Source of the DNA: Chondrosia reniformis
Lineage: Eukaryota > Porifera > Demospongiae > Chondrillida > Chondrillidae
DNA: 64,000 bases
Assembly (NCBI GenBank): GCA_947172415.1
Contig: OX359191.1
Coordinates: 496,001-560,000, forward strand
Reading direction: 5' to 3'
Within the stretch, counting starts at the first letter, position 1; each line of letters begins with the position of its first letter. A model generated the notes under the pieces. That model saw only the letters and a list, made by a program, of their open reading frames with translations. It was not told where the DNA came from and searched no databases. Of this stretch, positions 28,348 to 34,893 are shown in pieces. Both the position numbers and the translations under genes were made by a program.

Positions 28348-30670
28348 TATACTCATAATTTGGAGGTGTACATATATTTTATACTTAATTTGGTCTCTTG
28401 TTCACATCCTTACGTAACCCTGTAGGATGAACTAAAAGCTAAGGAAGTAGTTTACATGGAAGGCAACAAGAGCTCCCTCAGATTAAAAGAACAAGTGACT
28501 ACTATACAGAAACAAGTTGAAATTGCAGAAGGGAAATTTACTCAACTTAAAAAAGACTACAATTCTTTGGAGGTTGGACACTGGACATTCAATATTTCCC
28601 TATACATTTCTTTGTATGTATTACCTTCATTGAATGTTGTGCAATCATCAGGATGGGAACCTTGTCATGCAAGCCCAGAAGGAACAAGTAATTAATGAAG
28701 TGAGAGAGAAGTCGGAGAAATTGGCCAAATTAGAAACCAAACTGAGTCTACTTAGGGATCAACATGAAGTGTATCAGGTACAAGCTATCAATCAGTCATC
28801 ATTGATAAAATACATTTGTGCATTGTGAGGTATTTATCCTCTTATATCTATTTATGTTACGTATAGGAAGAGATAGCAAGGCTTGGCGCTGAGAACACCA
28901 TTCAGGTCACCTTTATTAACACATTAAAGGATGATTTGGAGGAGAAAACAAAAGCCATGAATGTAATTATCTTTGTAATTGTCTTTCATTAATTTACAAG
29001 TGTTGCACTCATATGATTATTATATAATTATAAATATATGCAGCTTTTGGAGCAGCAATGCAAGAAAATGGAGTCACTATTGAAACATGAGAGTGAGTTG
29101 AGAGAACAGGAGTTTAGGACAAGTGCGAAAAGAGAAAGGCTTCTGAAGCGTGCCAGAGAAGAAATTGTCATACTGAAGGAAAAAATTGCTTTCCCTGTAC
29201 CTGATCTAGACGCCTCAATGCCAATAATGCAGCCTGATATTAAGGTTGGTTGTGTATCCAATAATCACATATTGCTACAGTATATTTGTTATTTTATCTT
29301 ATCTTCACATTTTATTATTAGTGTCATGTACCTATGTATATTCAGTACATATAGAATACTAATTATTACGTACGTACATACGTATACGTATATACTTACT
29401 TCTTTTAGGCAATAGTACAGGAGGTAGTTGAGGCAAGTAAAGTACTCTCAGAAAGGGATGTCACTCAGGTATATATGCTGCATTACTGTATTGGTGGTAT
29501 GTAGGTTTACATATAGACAGGAAATGAAAATAAATATTGCATATTTATTCTGTTGTAGGTTCAGGATGTAACACCAAAAGTGACAGAAATCAGTGCCAGA
29601 AAAGTAAGCCACATCTTCAAATGTATATACATATGCATAGTGTATGTCGATAATGTTTGCATGTACTGTAGCCAAGTTGCCTATAACTAGTTGCAAATCT
29701 CTCTATATATATTCAGAATCCAAAAAGGAGTCCCATGAAGAGAGTCATTGCATCATCCTCCCCCGACAACCATGAGGTGTCTATGAACACATTATTATAT
29801 CCCATTCATTCTGTAGTTATTAACCATGCAGCTGTCTTTTTATAGATAACAGTGAAAAAACTGAAATGGGAACTCACAGAACTTAAGATAAGGATGAAGC
29901 ATTTGTTAGAATGCTTTGTGAGTCATTTTAGCATCAAAAAATGTTGGCAAAATTTGTTTAATCTTGATATGTTTTGATTCATTGCTTATATACATACATA
30001 CGTATTATTTATATATTCATATATGTAGTTCCAGAGTCATCAGTTTACAGCCATGCTCAATGACTTGTGGAATATCCATGCCTCCAGTGTCAAGGGTAGA
30101 CTGCAGTATAAAGAGGGTTCGCTTGTCCTGTATAGTCTACAATCTTTGAAGGAATCTGAGATACAGTTTTCATTAATTATTGGCCAATCAAAAACTTTCA
30201 AGGCATTACTTCATAATCTTCAACTCCATTTAAAGAACACCATTTCCAAATCAAGCTCATCAATAGTATTTCTCCACTATGGCAGCGATGTTACTCTCTA
30301 CCGACTCCACATACTCACAGTTCCAAAGCTGCTGAAAGCAATGCCCAATTTTGATCAGCATCAAGAGGGTTGTGCAATACCTGAAGCACTCTTTTGCTCT
30401 GCTAAATGCACACTTACAGAAGACGCTACCAAGGAGCTGAACCACTTTGTTGAGCCAAGCAGAAATGGTGTGTTCCTGAAAGACGAAGAACAGCCAATTC
30501 TTGATCAGATTGCCAAATCTACAATGTTCGATGCTCTTCCGGGTTTTCTAAAATACACAGTCTCCCAAATGGATTGTTGCATCATCAAGGAACTCGAGTC
30601 ACAGTATGAGAGATTTGCCAATCCCCCCTTTCTTGTTGAAATTCCAGACTGCCAATTGTTGCAGTTATAA
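1973..30670 (+). CDS. giant tandem-kinase coiled-coil protein (about 45 exons)
   Basis: Proposed gene model of about 2,505 aa. Every intron I could place lies between codons (phase 0), so exons can be skipped or duplicated without a frame change. The start ATG at 1973 sits in a strong context (ACCATGG) and encodes a seven-residue first exon (1973-1993), as in the paralog at 34894. Order: kinase 1 (2118-3017), acidic linker exons (6472-6711, 8828-8902, 9260-9514, 12094-12168), linker plus kinase 2 (12520-13752), coiled-coil exons (14222-29917), C-terminal domain (30029-30670, stop TAA). A polyadenylation-like AATAAA lies near 30776. The protein would be cytoplasmic: no signal peptide or membrane segment was seen. 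Uncertain points are whether the two kinase parts are one transcript and whether all duplicated exons are used. Confidence 0.65.
2118..3017 (+). CDS. exon 2: kinase domain 1 (non-RD, catalytic residues kept)
   Basis: A 300-codon exon, acceptor at 2117 and donor GTAAGT at 3018. It encodes one whole protein kinase domain of TK/TKL-like character. Visible landmarks: a glycine-loop remnant FSGTYG, VKAF with the ATP-site lysine, catalytic loop HGDLHADN (about residues 162-169), IADFS in place of DFG, MPPE in place of APE, and DIFSFG in helix F. Asp and Asn of the catalytic loop and the metal-binding Asp are present, so activity is possible although Gly replaces the Arg of HRD and Ser the Gly of DFG. 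If intron 2 is retained, translation stops at 3057 inside a MITE end, giving a kinase-only product. Confidence 0.85.
3052..3398. mobile_element. Tc1/mariner-type MITE in intron 2
   Basis: TA at 3052-3053 and TA at 3397-3398 bound an element of about 343 bp whose ends are inverted repeats (GTAGACTGCCTTTTAATTGC and its complement, about 23 bp with one mismatch). TA duplication and ends close to C-x-G-T suit a Tc1/mariner-class MITE. Its internal ORF at 3117-3299 has no visible domain. Confidence 0.6.
3480..5790 (+). mobile_element. decayed APE-type non-LTR retrotransposon (CR1/L2-like)
   Basis: Frame-broken + strand coding remnants appear in the expected order. An N-terminal ORF (3528-4013, non-ATG start) carries GDVELNPGQ, a 2A-like motif. 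The endonuclease follows (TLSETWLD near 4070, FRKDRNRHGGGVAVF near 4130, VVCGDLNVDLP near 4395). Reverse-transcriptase pieces follow (FADDT near 4750, FKFLGVMINEHLTW near 4950). A C-terminal tail near 5140-5480 ends with LWNSLPESLENP. Stops and shifts throughout make it inactive. It lies in intron 2 of the large gene in the same orientation. Confidence 0.8.
5791..6471. other. intron sequence, nothing recognised
   Basis: About 680 bases of intron between the non-LTR remnant and the first acidic linker exon. ORFs here are short, on the opposite strand and without visible motifs. It ends in a good polypyrimidine-like acceptor before 6472. Confidence 0.5.
6472..6711 (+). CDS. exon 3: acidic Ser/Asp-rich linker, copy 1
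   Basis: An 80-codon phase-0 exon, donor GTACAT at 6712. It encodes a low-complexity, charged segment (LSDDTLGDLQDSNSEK, KRQDSSDDYHD, PANSTAQGE, PQENQK) ending GSTLK. It is one of three homologous exons (6472, 9260, 12520). This copy lacks five residues near its start that the other two share. Ser residues in acidic context make it a likely phosphorylated linker (inference). No fold is recognised. Confidence 0.65.
6736..6834. repeat. (TA)n(TG)n microsatellite
   Basis: A short TA run is followed by roughly 40 uninterrupted TG dinucleotides. An opposite-strand ORF reading His-Thr repeats across it is an artefact. Confidence 0.95.
7540..8220 (+). mobile_element. non-LTR reverse-transcriptase C-terminal remnant, copy 1
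   Basis: Broken + strand coding sequence with the zinc-ribbon-like tail common at the C terminus of some retroelement proteins: CNCEAIVDSLATHGLSCRQS, then DIIYRALTSAKI and LEPSG. The same tail pattern (HGLSCR-like, RSLTSAGVPSHLEP-like) occurs in the - strand element at 55530-57060. The ORF 7884-8195 is the visible core. There is no intact RT domain. It was present before the local segmental duplication, since both units contain it. Confidence 0.6.
8828..8902 (+). CDS. exon 4: 25-residue DEGLES linker, copy 1
   Basis: A phase-0 exon, acceptor at 8827 and donor GTTTGC at 8903. It starts DEGLESQREVPESR and ends AEPKNQ. Homologous exons are at 12094-12168 (copy 2) and 14222-14299 (diverged). The ORF on the opposite strand here is a shadow. 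Confidence 0.65.
9260..9514 (+). CDS. exon 5: acidic linker, copy 2
   Basis: An 85-codon phase-0 exon, acceptor at 9259 and donor GTACAT at 9515. It is nearly identical to the first part of exon 7 (12520-), including KLKRQDSSDDYHDTKSQHS, and ends in the same GSTLK as exon 3. The exon stops where exon 7 continues into kinase 2. Confidence 0.65.
9543..10060. mobile_element. insertion with long terminal hairpin, unclassified
   Basis: Sequence absent from the first duplication unit. Its right part contains a near-perfect hairpin: arms 9923-9961 and 9968-10007 (about 39 bp each, starting GACATATGCCTGAGGTGTC), loop of six bases. No protein domain was recognised in it. Confidence 0.45.
10800..11480 (+). 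mobile_element. non-LTR reverse-transcriptase C-terminal remnant, copy 2
   Basis: Duplicate of the 7540-8220 fragment, displaced by about 3,261 bases, with the same HGLSCRQS and RALTSAKI segments in the ORF 11145-11456 and only a few base differences. Confidence 0.6.
12094..12168 (+). CDS. exon 6: 25-residue DEGLES linker, copy 2
   Basis: Identical in coding sense to the exon at 8828-8902, with the same splice sites (acceptor at 12093, donor at 12169). It comes from the 3.26-kb tandem duplication. Confidence 0.65.
12520..13752 (+). CDS. exon 7: acidic linker plus kinase domain 2 (predicted pseudokinase)
   Basis: A 411-codon phase-0 exon (acceptor at 12519, donor GTAAGT at 13753). The first 70 or so codons are the third acidic linker copy. 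The rest is a kinase fold: GTFGKYCAIKML (glycine-loop remnant and ATP-site Lys kept), VMELCLENTL at the hinge, HGNLHAGK in place of HRDxxxxN, AGFGLS in place of DFG, MPPE, DVFSFGCLM, PEDRGTF. The catalytic Asp is Asn, the metal-binding Asn is Lys and the DFG Asp is Gly, so phosphotransfer is not expected. In the arrangement kinase-then-pseudokinase it may regulate domain 1 or serve as a scaffold (inference). Confidence 0.85.
14222..17029 (+). CDS. coiled-coil exons, block A (exons 8-16)
   Basis: Phase-0 exons at 14222-14299 (SEDLESQGE, a third relative of the DEGLES exons), 14432-14503, 14880-14987, 15054-15242, 15312-15458, then a second set at 16293-16400, 16467-16655, 16726-16872 and 16946-17029. 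Products are highly charged heptad repeats (for example KQVKQERDDLEKENAKLKDD). The set 14880-15458 and the set 16293-16872 are tandem copies about 1,413 bases apart. In the first set the following exon is dead (see 15536). Exon lengths of 63, 49 and 28 codons are whole numbers of heptads. Confidence 0.75.
15536..15619 (+). pseudogene. dead coiled-coil exon
   Basis: Homologous to the good exon at 16946-17029. It opens in frame (SALKSEETVCKEFKT) but reaches a TAA after 15 codons, and the donor has changed from AAG-GTTAG to AAG-ATTAG. Because introns here are phase 0, skipping it keeps the reading frame. Confidence 0.8.
17030..19981. other. long intron with one decayed exon
   Basis: Nearly 3 kb without a usable exon. 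At 19358-19425 a copy of the start of the exon at 19982 is visible after a good acceptor (KVEDLSSAKASLQRDKKN in frame), but similarity ends abruptly and no donor follows. Short related sequence near 19250 and 19550 (AACGAGCCATT) suggests repeat-mediated rearrangement. Other ORFs here show no domain. Confidence 0.6.
19982..21853 (+). CDS. coiled-coil exons, block B (exons 17-23)
   Basis: Phase-0 exons 19982-20107, 20164-20277, 20428-20553, 20902-21027, 21183-21296, 21672-21716, 21791-21853, i.e. 42, 38, 42, 42, 38, 15 and 21 codons. The motif pair REGDLHDKQ at the end of the first and ARQGESQ in the second recurs at equivalent places in the paralog at 39237-40023, where exon sizes are also 42, 38, 42, 42, 38, 15. 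The block has an inverted copy at 62025-63059. Confidence 0.75.
20640..20890 (-). mobile_element. degenerate tRNA-derived SINE remnant
   Basis: Carries a tRNA-like stretch related to the fuller copy at 25290-25490 (shared GCAGTTGTAGCT and a shared tail TGTGGTTTGATTATCACT-like), with the promoter-like region broken. It lies in an intron between exons 19 and 20; the matching intron of the inverted copy (about 62440-62740) has the same remnant. Strand is relative to the fuller copy and is tentative. Confidence 0.4.
21351..21563. repeat. fold-back element, 70-bp arms
   Basis: Arms 21351-21420 and 21495-21563 are inverted copies (TTTATTGG, GTCAGCAATGAAATTGATAT). The core contains CTGATGAAGACC. 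It belongs to a family also seen at 22881-23132, 31451-31584, 59227-59370 and 60805-60935. Confidence 0.75.
22881..23132. repeat. fold-back element, 49-bp arms
   Basis: Inverted arms 22881-22929 and 23084-23132. The core at about 23056 reads CTGATAAAGACC followed by GATGAAATG. The right arm ends 57 bases before the exon at 23190. Confidence 0.75.
23190..26513 (+). CDS. coiled-coil exons, block C: tandemly amplified (exons 24-34)
   Basis: Phase-0 exons: 23190-23285, 23374-23457, 23548-23673 (first, partial set); 24105-24263, 24344-24427, 24518-24643, 24750-24875 (second set); 25745-25903, 25986-26069, 26160-26285, 26388-26513 (third set). The second and third sets are about 1,640 bases apart and nearly identical. 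Sets encode CEVHKLEEENCRLTEKL, SDKSELERKL, EVNGALVEERERCANLTSKV and ISQLERDISNYQSRLEQQEM. This is classic two-stranded coiled-coil sequence. Copy number may vary between alleles. Confidence 0.8.
25290..25490 (-). mobile_element. tRNA-derived SINE
   Basis: On the - strand the sequence has a box-A-like TAGCTCAGTGGCAGAGC and a box-B-like GGTTCAATTCC spaced as in a tRNA. The anticodon arm (CTGG ... CCAG) holds two extra bases around a CAT-like anticodon, so it is not a functional tRNA gene. The tRNA-like head is followed by a unique tail. Partial relatives lie at 20640-20890 and near 62470-62580. Confidence 0.6.
27189..29917 (+). CDS. coiled-coil exons, block D (exons 35-44)
   Basis: Phase-0 exons 27189-27281, 27457-27501, 28426-28572, 28652-28777, 28867-28962, 29044-29244, 29409-29468, 29559-29603, 29717-29776, 29846-29917. 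The coiled coil continues to about 29187 (REEIVILKEK). It then passes into a short Pro-containing region (AFPVPDLDASMP) and small exons that lead to the C-terminal domain. The small exons of 15-24 codons are supported only by splice sites and phase. Confidence 0.7.
27337..27433. repeat. tandem repeat of about 38 bp, 2.5 copies
   Basis: Units begin CTTATATAAATTGTA and contain the palindromes TACGTA and GTATAC. It lies in an intron. Confidence 0.8.
28100..28350. repeat. GC-richer repeat with 64-bp spaced duplication, then (AAT)n
   Basis: The words GCCTGGTAGCCTTAAGTGGC occur twice, at about 28104 and 28168. An AAT microsatellite of about 23 units follows (about 28278-28347). The composition differs from the surrounding intron, so it is probably an inserted repeat; its family was not recognised. 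Confidence 0.6.
30029..30670 (+). CDS. exon 45: shared C-terminal domain, copy 1
   Basis: Last exon, 213 codons and stop. I do not recognise the domain family. The same pattern occurs at the end of the genes at 43686-44339 and 49744-52807: FLHYGSDVTLYRLHI, then VPKLL, AKCTLTEDA, VEPSRNGVF, LPGFL, ELESQY and IPDC. Alternating hydrophobic strands suggest a mixed alpha/beta globular domain. Position after a long coiled coil suggests a ligand- or partner-binding head (inference). Confidence 0.8.
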   Translation, partial: FQSHQFTAMLNDLWNIHASSVKGRLQYKEGSLVLYSLQSLKESEIQFSLIIGQSKTFKALLHNLQLHLKNTISKSSSSIVFLHYGSDVTLYRLHILTVPKLLKAMPNFDQHQEGCAIPEALFCSAKCTLTEDATKELNHFVEPSRNGVFLKDEEQPILDQIAKSTMFDALPGFLKYTVSQMDCCIIKELESQYERFANPPFLVEIPDCQLLQL

Positions 30671-31081
30671 CTAAACTGTACATTCCTACATTCTTTTATA
30701 GACTTTGCAAAAATTAAGCTGGATAAGTATCCGTTTTCATATATTAGTTTAAATATAATATATATCATGTACATAAATAAAAATAAACTCAAAATTTATT
30801 TGCAATTAAAACATTAAGAATACAGTGTTTAAACCTGTAAATCTTCATCAGTTTTATTAATGATATTTGCATTTCTTATAATTATAATTATATATAACCC
30901 TTATTGTACAGATGGAGAATTAACCTAATAGCAGAATATTTAAGAAAATCGATATGTCTCAAAATGGGTCTAAATTAATCTCACGGTTTATAGGAAGGAT
31001 ATCGATCTCACGATTCGGGGACGTTTCTTGGAAAACTTAACCGTCTAACATGCATACGTTATTGGAGCGTCATCTTTGAAA
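30671..31081. other. intergenic spacer
   Basis: 411 bases between the stop of the large gene and the ATG of the CARD gene, same strand. It contains AATAAA-like signals near 30776 and must hold the promoter of the CARD gene. No TATA box was clear. Confidence 0.5.
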
Positions 31082-31417
31082 ATGGCTTCCAGAGTTGACT
31101 CAGATGTTAAAAGTTGGAAAGACACATTAAGAAAGAAACACTGGACGTACCTTATTGATACGTTGTGCATAAAAGAGATTGTCCACCATTTGTTTCAAGG
31201 AACAGTTGGAGGGAAAAATCTTATTACAGATAATATTTATGACACTATATTGTCATCTACAACCAAAGAGGGATGCAATGTAATTTTCTTGAGACATCTC
31301 CTCAAAGGAAATCATGAGCAGCTAGTTTCGTTCTGTAAAGTGCTGAAGGATACTTCTGATAATTTTGCAGTTCACAACGATATCGTAGAGAGACTTGAAA
31401 GTGACTCCTCTCTCAAA
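31082..31417 (+). CDS. exon 1 of the CARD gene
   Basis: Opens with ATG at 31082 (an in-frame TTG lies two codons upstream; ATG preferred). 112 codons, donor GTATGC at 31418. Six predicted helices with the hydrophobic spacing of a CARD. Assignment is by eye to the death-fold superfamily; CARD is preferred over DED because of the LRHLL...FCKVLKDTS helices 5-6. Confidence 0.7.
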
Positions 31418-34269
31418 GTATGCTGAATGTGCCTCACTACTTAAATGAGTCTTTTGAAAGAATCATCTTTCGACTTTTAGAGCGAAGAAGACCCTCAGGG
31501 TCGAAACGTCTGACAATCTAGAAGAAACAACAAAACTGCGTCTTTAGATGCTCTATAAAAGTCGAAAGATGATCTTTTCAAAAGATAAGTTCGACGCAGT
31601 TAGAAGGAATCCTTACTCTATTACTTAACTGAGATTAATGAGAACGTCTGTATTATATAGCTGAGAGGAAATGAGGGAAAAGAGAAAAACGATGAACCTC
31701 CAGGTTTGTATAATAATGTGTATACATGTATTACGACACAAGTACCATCTGATTAACTGTATATATCTTGTTTAGAAGTTGGAATTCCTAAAGAAGTCCA
31801 TGAGGCTAAGATCGTCGAGATCTCTGAGAAGCTTGAAAGAGAGATAGAGCAAGGAAATCAAGAAAGAAAAGAAGCTGAGAATGTGAAGGTACAGCTGGAG
31901 GAGACACTAAAGCAAAACCATGATTTGCAGTCTCAAATTGGAAAACTGGCACTTCAGATTCAAAAAGGAAACTCTATATTCCAGTCAAAAAATGGAAAGT
32001 TGAAAGAGACAATTAATGTACTTGGCAGAGAGAAGAGTGACTTGCAAGTAATAATAATATTTCTGTTTGATGAGCTATGGTATTATGTAAATTGTTAATA
32101 ATAATGATCACAAGAAGTATACCCCTTATCATTTTATGCATTTAAGTACATGCACTTTAAGCTGGAAATTTTGGCAGCAAATTTATTTTGACAGGTTAGC
32201 AGTTTTGAGAGCATTCCTCCAATATTTCCATCACCAATTTACACCAAACATATGAGAATAACTGTCTTGTCAGTAAAATCGCCATAATAAAATTCTGCAA
32301 AATACCATAATTTTAACAATCCACCAACCATTCGTCTCACCAAAATTTCCATGTGGTATATTATGTTATAGGCTTAAAGTTTCAGGGTGCCTATAATCTA
32401 TAGAGCTTTAATATTATTCAGGATAGAATTAAAGGCATGTCAGATGAGCTACAGTTAATGAGGAGAAAGGAAAGTCAACTGGCTGATAGAGACAGCCAAA
32501 TTGCACAATTACAGGATGTGGTCAAAAGTAAAGAAAAGTCCATAAAGACGTTAGAACTACAACTTGTTGATTCAAATAATTCAAAGGAAAATCAGTCAAA
32601 GGAACTGCAAAAGGAAATTAAGGCTGGAAAGGAGCAAAACCAAAAGCTAGTTGCTCAGCTCGAAGATTTGAAAAGCAAAATAAAGGTAATGGAACAATGT
32701 CTCGGTAGCCAACAGAAGGAAATAAGCAACTTGAAAGAGAAGACACTCTTACTTCAAAGGATAAATAAACAACTTGAAGAAACGACTCAGCAATTAAATA
32801 AAAGAGATGAACAAAAGCTTACCTGTGAAAGAATCATTAATGAAAAACTGGTGAATGGTGGCAATCATGTAAGTACATAGCTTGTGACCTCTATAGATTT
32901 CTATATATATAGATAGAATTTTAGATAATATAAAATTCAGTGTATAATGTACATGCATATCACCAGGTATGTGTGTATATATACCAATTCAAAAATGGAA
33001 TTTAATGGTTCATCTCCTGTAATAACAGATTCTTGAAGCTGCAGTTGTCACTTTAAAGGAGCTTTTTGGAACACTTGGTTTCAACAAGAAATGTCAGAAA
33101 CAGTTGGATGCCTTAAGGAAAGAAGTATTTATGCTGTTACCTGAAAGCAAAATACTAAAGCCTGAGGTATCTGGTTTTCCTATGGTTAAAATACTACTCA
33201 ACTGCTTATATTATTTTGTTCATGAAGTATCCAGAAATCCTTGAATTAGGCATCCATTTTATTTCTACAACCTGGAATGATTGATGTTTACATATATATG
33301 ATCTTATATTTATACAGATGCATATATTTCTTATATAATGGGTGTCATGATCAAGTTATTGAAAATAGTTAATGTCTGTAGCTAAAGTATAAATTTCATC
33401 GTGTGACTATATATGAATTTATTTCATGATCACCCACTCTATATTTGTATATGTAGATAGAAGGTGGTAAAAGGAACTGGAGAGCAATTAAAAAGTGTCA
33501 GCAAATTATTCCTCCAGGAGACATGCAGCAGCGCTTTTGTGCCATTACTGTCACACAGACAGGACACCTTGCAATTACTGACCTCTACAAAAGTTATCTA
33601 TACATCTATGACAAGAATGGTGCAGAATTAGGCCACTACAGTGTGCCAGGGTTTGGAACATATTCCCTTAATGATATAGCTTTTAATGAAAAAAGTGGAG
33701 ACATAGTGATTGCAGACAACCATTGGGGCAAAATTCATTTTTACACAACTACTGGAAATTGCAAGGAGTCCATTTCCATACCAGGGAAACCTCAGGGAAT
33801 AGCAGTCAGTCCTAAGGAAGAAGTCTTCATGACTAATAAATCCAAGCATTGTGTCTTCACATACAAGAAGCACCCAGAGAACACTTCAAGTCTGCAATTT
33901 GGATCAGAAGGTGCAACACCCGGAAAGGAGTTTAGCAGTCCACAATCACTGGCCTTTAGCCCAGATGGACTTCTCTGTGTTGCAGACCATAACAACGAAA
34001 GGGTCCAATTCTTCACAGATCAAGGGAGGTTTGTGAAATCCTTGAAGATGCTAGAAGGTCATAAACCAAACTATCTTGCTACAACCCGAGATGGGCACCT
34101 TATTGTGTCGTGCACCTCAAAGAATACGATCCTCATCTACAACATCCAATGTGAAGAACCAGAACTGGTTAATCAGCTTGAGGGATGTGACAGCCCACAC
34201 GGAGTAACAGTTGATAAAGATTACATTATCTATGTCTGCAACCCTTACCACGGTATACAAGTATTTTGA
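31082..34269 (+). CDS. CARD / coiled-coil / NHL-repeat protein
   Basis: Six-exon model, 682 aa: 31082-31417, 31661-31703, 31776-32047, 32422-32868, 33029-33166, 33457-34269 (stop TGA). Intron 2 is phase 1, the others phase 0. Residues 1-112 resemble a CARD (LRKKHWTYLIDTL, IVHHLF, IYDTILSSTTKEG, FLRHLLKGNHEQLVSFCKVL). The middle is a charged coiled coil (LEETLKQNHDLQSQIGKLAL, LRRK- and QKEISNLKEK-type repeats). The last 270 residues form an NHL-type beta-propeller (FSSPQSLAFSPDGLLCVADH is diagnostic). The plan resembles TRIM-NHL proteins with a CARD replacing RING and B-boxes. It is likely a cytosolic adaptor or sensor. A fold-back element sits in intron 1. Confidence 0.8.
31451..31584. repeat. 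fold-back element in intron 1 of the CARD gene
   Basis: Arms 31451-31483 and 31550-31584 (TCATCTTTCGACTTTTA and complement). The core reads GAAGAAGACC-CTCA-GGGTCGAAACGT. Same design as the elements at 21351 and 22881. Confidence 0.7.
33457..34269 (+). CDS. last exon of the CARD gene: NHL beta-propeller
   Basis: 270 codons and stop. About six blades are visible as repeated G-x-(I/L)-x-(I/V)-(A/T)-D patterns: GHLAITDLYKSYLYIYD, GDIVIADN, EEVFMTNK, GLLCVADHNNERVQFF, GHLIVSC, YIIYVCN. NHL propellers bind RNA, proteins or peptides. Confidence 0.85.
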   Translation: MEGGKRNWRAIKKCQQIIPPGDMQQRFCAITVTQTGHLAITDLYKSYLYIYDKNGAELGHYSVPGFGTYSLNDIAFNEKSGDIVIADNHWGKIHFYTTTGNCKESISIPGKPQGIAVSPKEEVFMTNKSKHCVFTYKKHPENTSSLQFGSEGATPGKEFSSPQSLAFSPDGLLCVADHNNERVQFFTDQGRFVKSLKMLEGHKPNYLATTRDGHLIVSCTSKNTILIYNIQCEEPELVNQLEGCDSPHGVTVDKDYIIYVCNPYHGIQVF

Positions 34270-34893
34270 TTTATATTATAAAGTATACTGTATACATATG
34301 TGCTTTATATATATATATACAACTCTTTAAAGTCTACCTGTATACTGTATGTACATAATTAATGGATCAATAATCAAAAATTGCTTTGTACTTGTACAGA
34401 CGTTTAAAACATGCCAGCCAGAAAATAATTACAAAGTTAAAAACACTGTACTTTATAATTACCTGCATTGAGGTTACATACACTTGTATACCTGTTCATT
34501 TTCAATGGTAAAGATTCTGAAACAACAACTAGTTCTTATATAGCTCTCACCTTCCACATCTGGTCTTTGCTAGATATATATACGTATACTTGCTGATTTA
34601 ACTAAAACATGCAGGACCATAAAAAGTTTCAATCTGTTTCAGATATAAATTGAAGTTCTTTTCTTAAGAAATTGCCCACTCACATCATATGACTTGCGGT
34701 TGTGGTCTTTGTTAGATGGGAAAGTTCTCGGGTAAATCCCTAATGACTCATCCTGTATATTATAGATGACTCATTCGGTATGCGCGTGCGTGTACTACGA
34801 ATAAATTCAGTCAGGTTATAAATTTAATGATACGAGTGCTTTGATTTGTGAAACTCAGAGATTCAACCTGTGATTGATCCGTAGATTATAACA
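34270..34893. other. intergenic spacer
   Basis: 624 bases between the CARD gene and the next kinase gene, same strand. AT-rich. A short GC-rich patch (ATGCGCGTGCGTG near 34783) lies about 110 bases before the kinase start codon and is a candidate promoter element. Nothing else was recognised. Confidence 0.5.
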
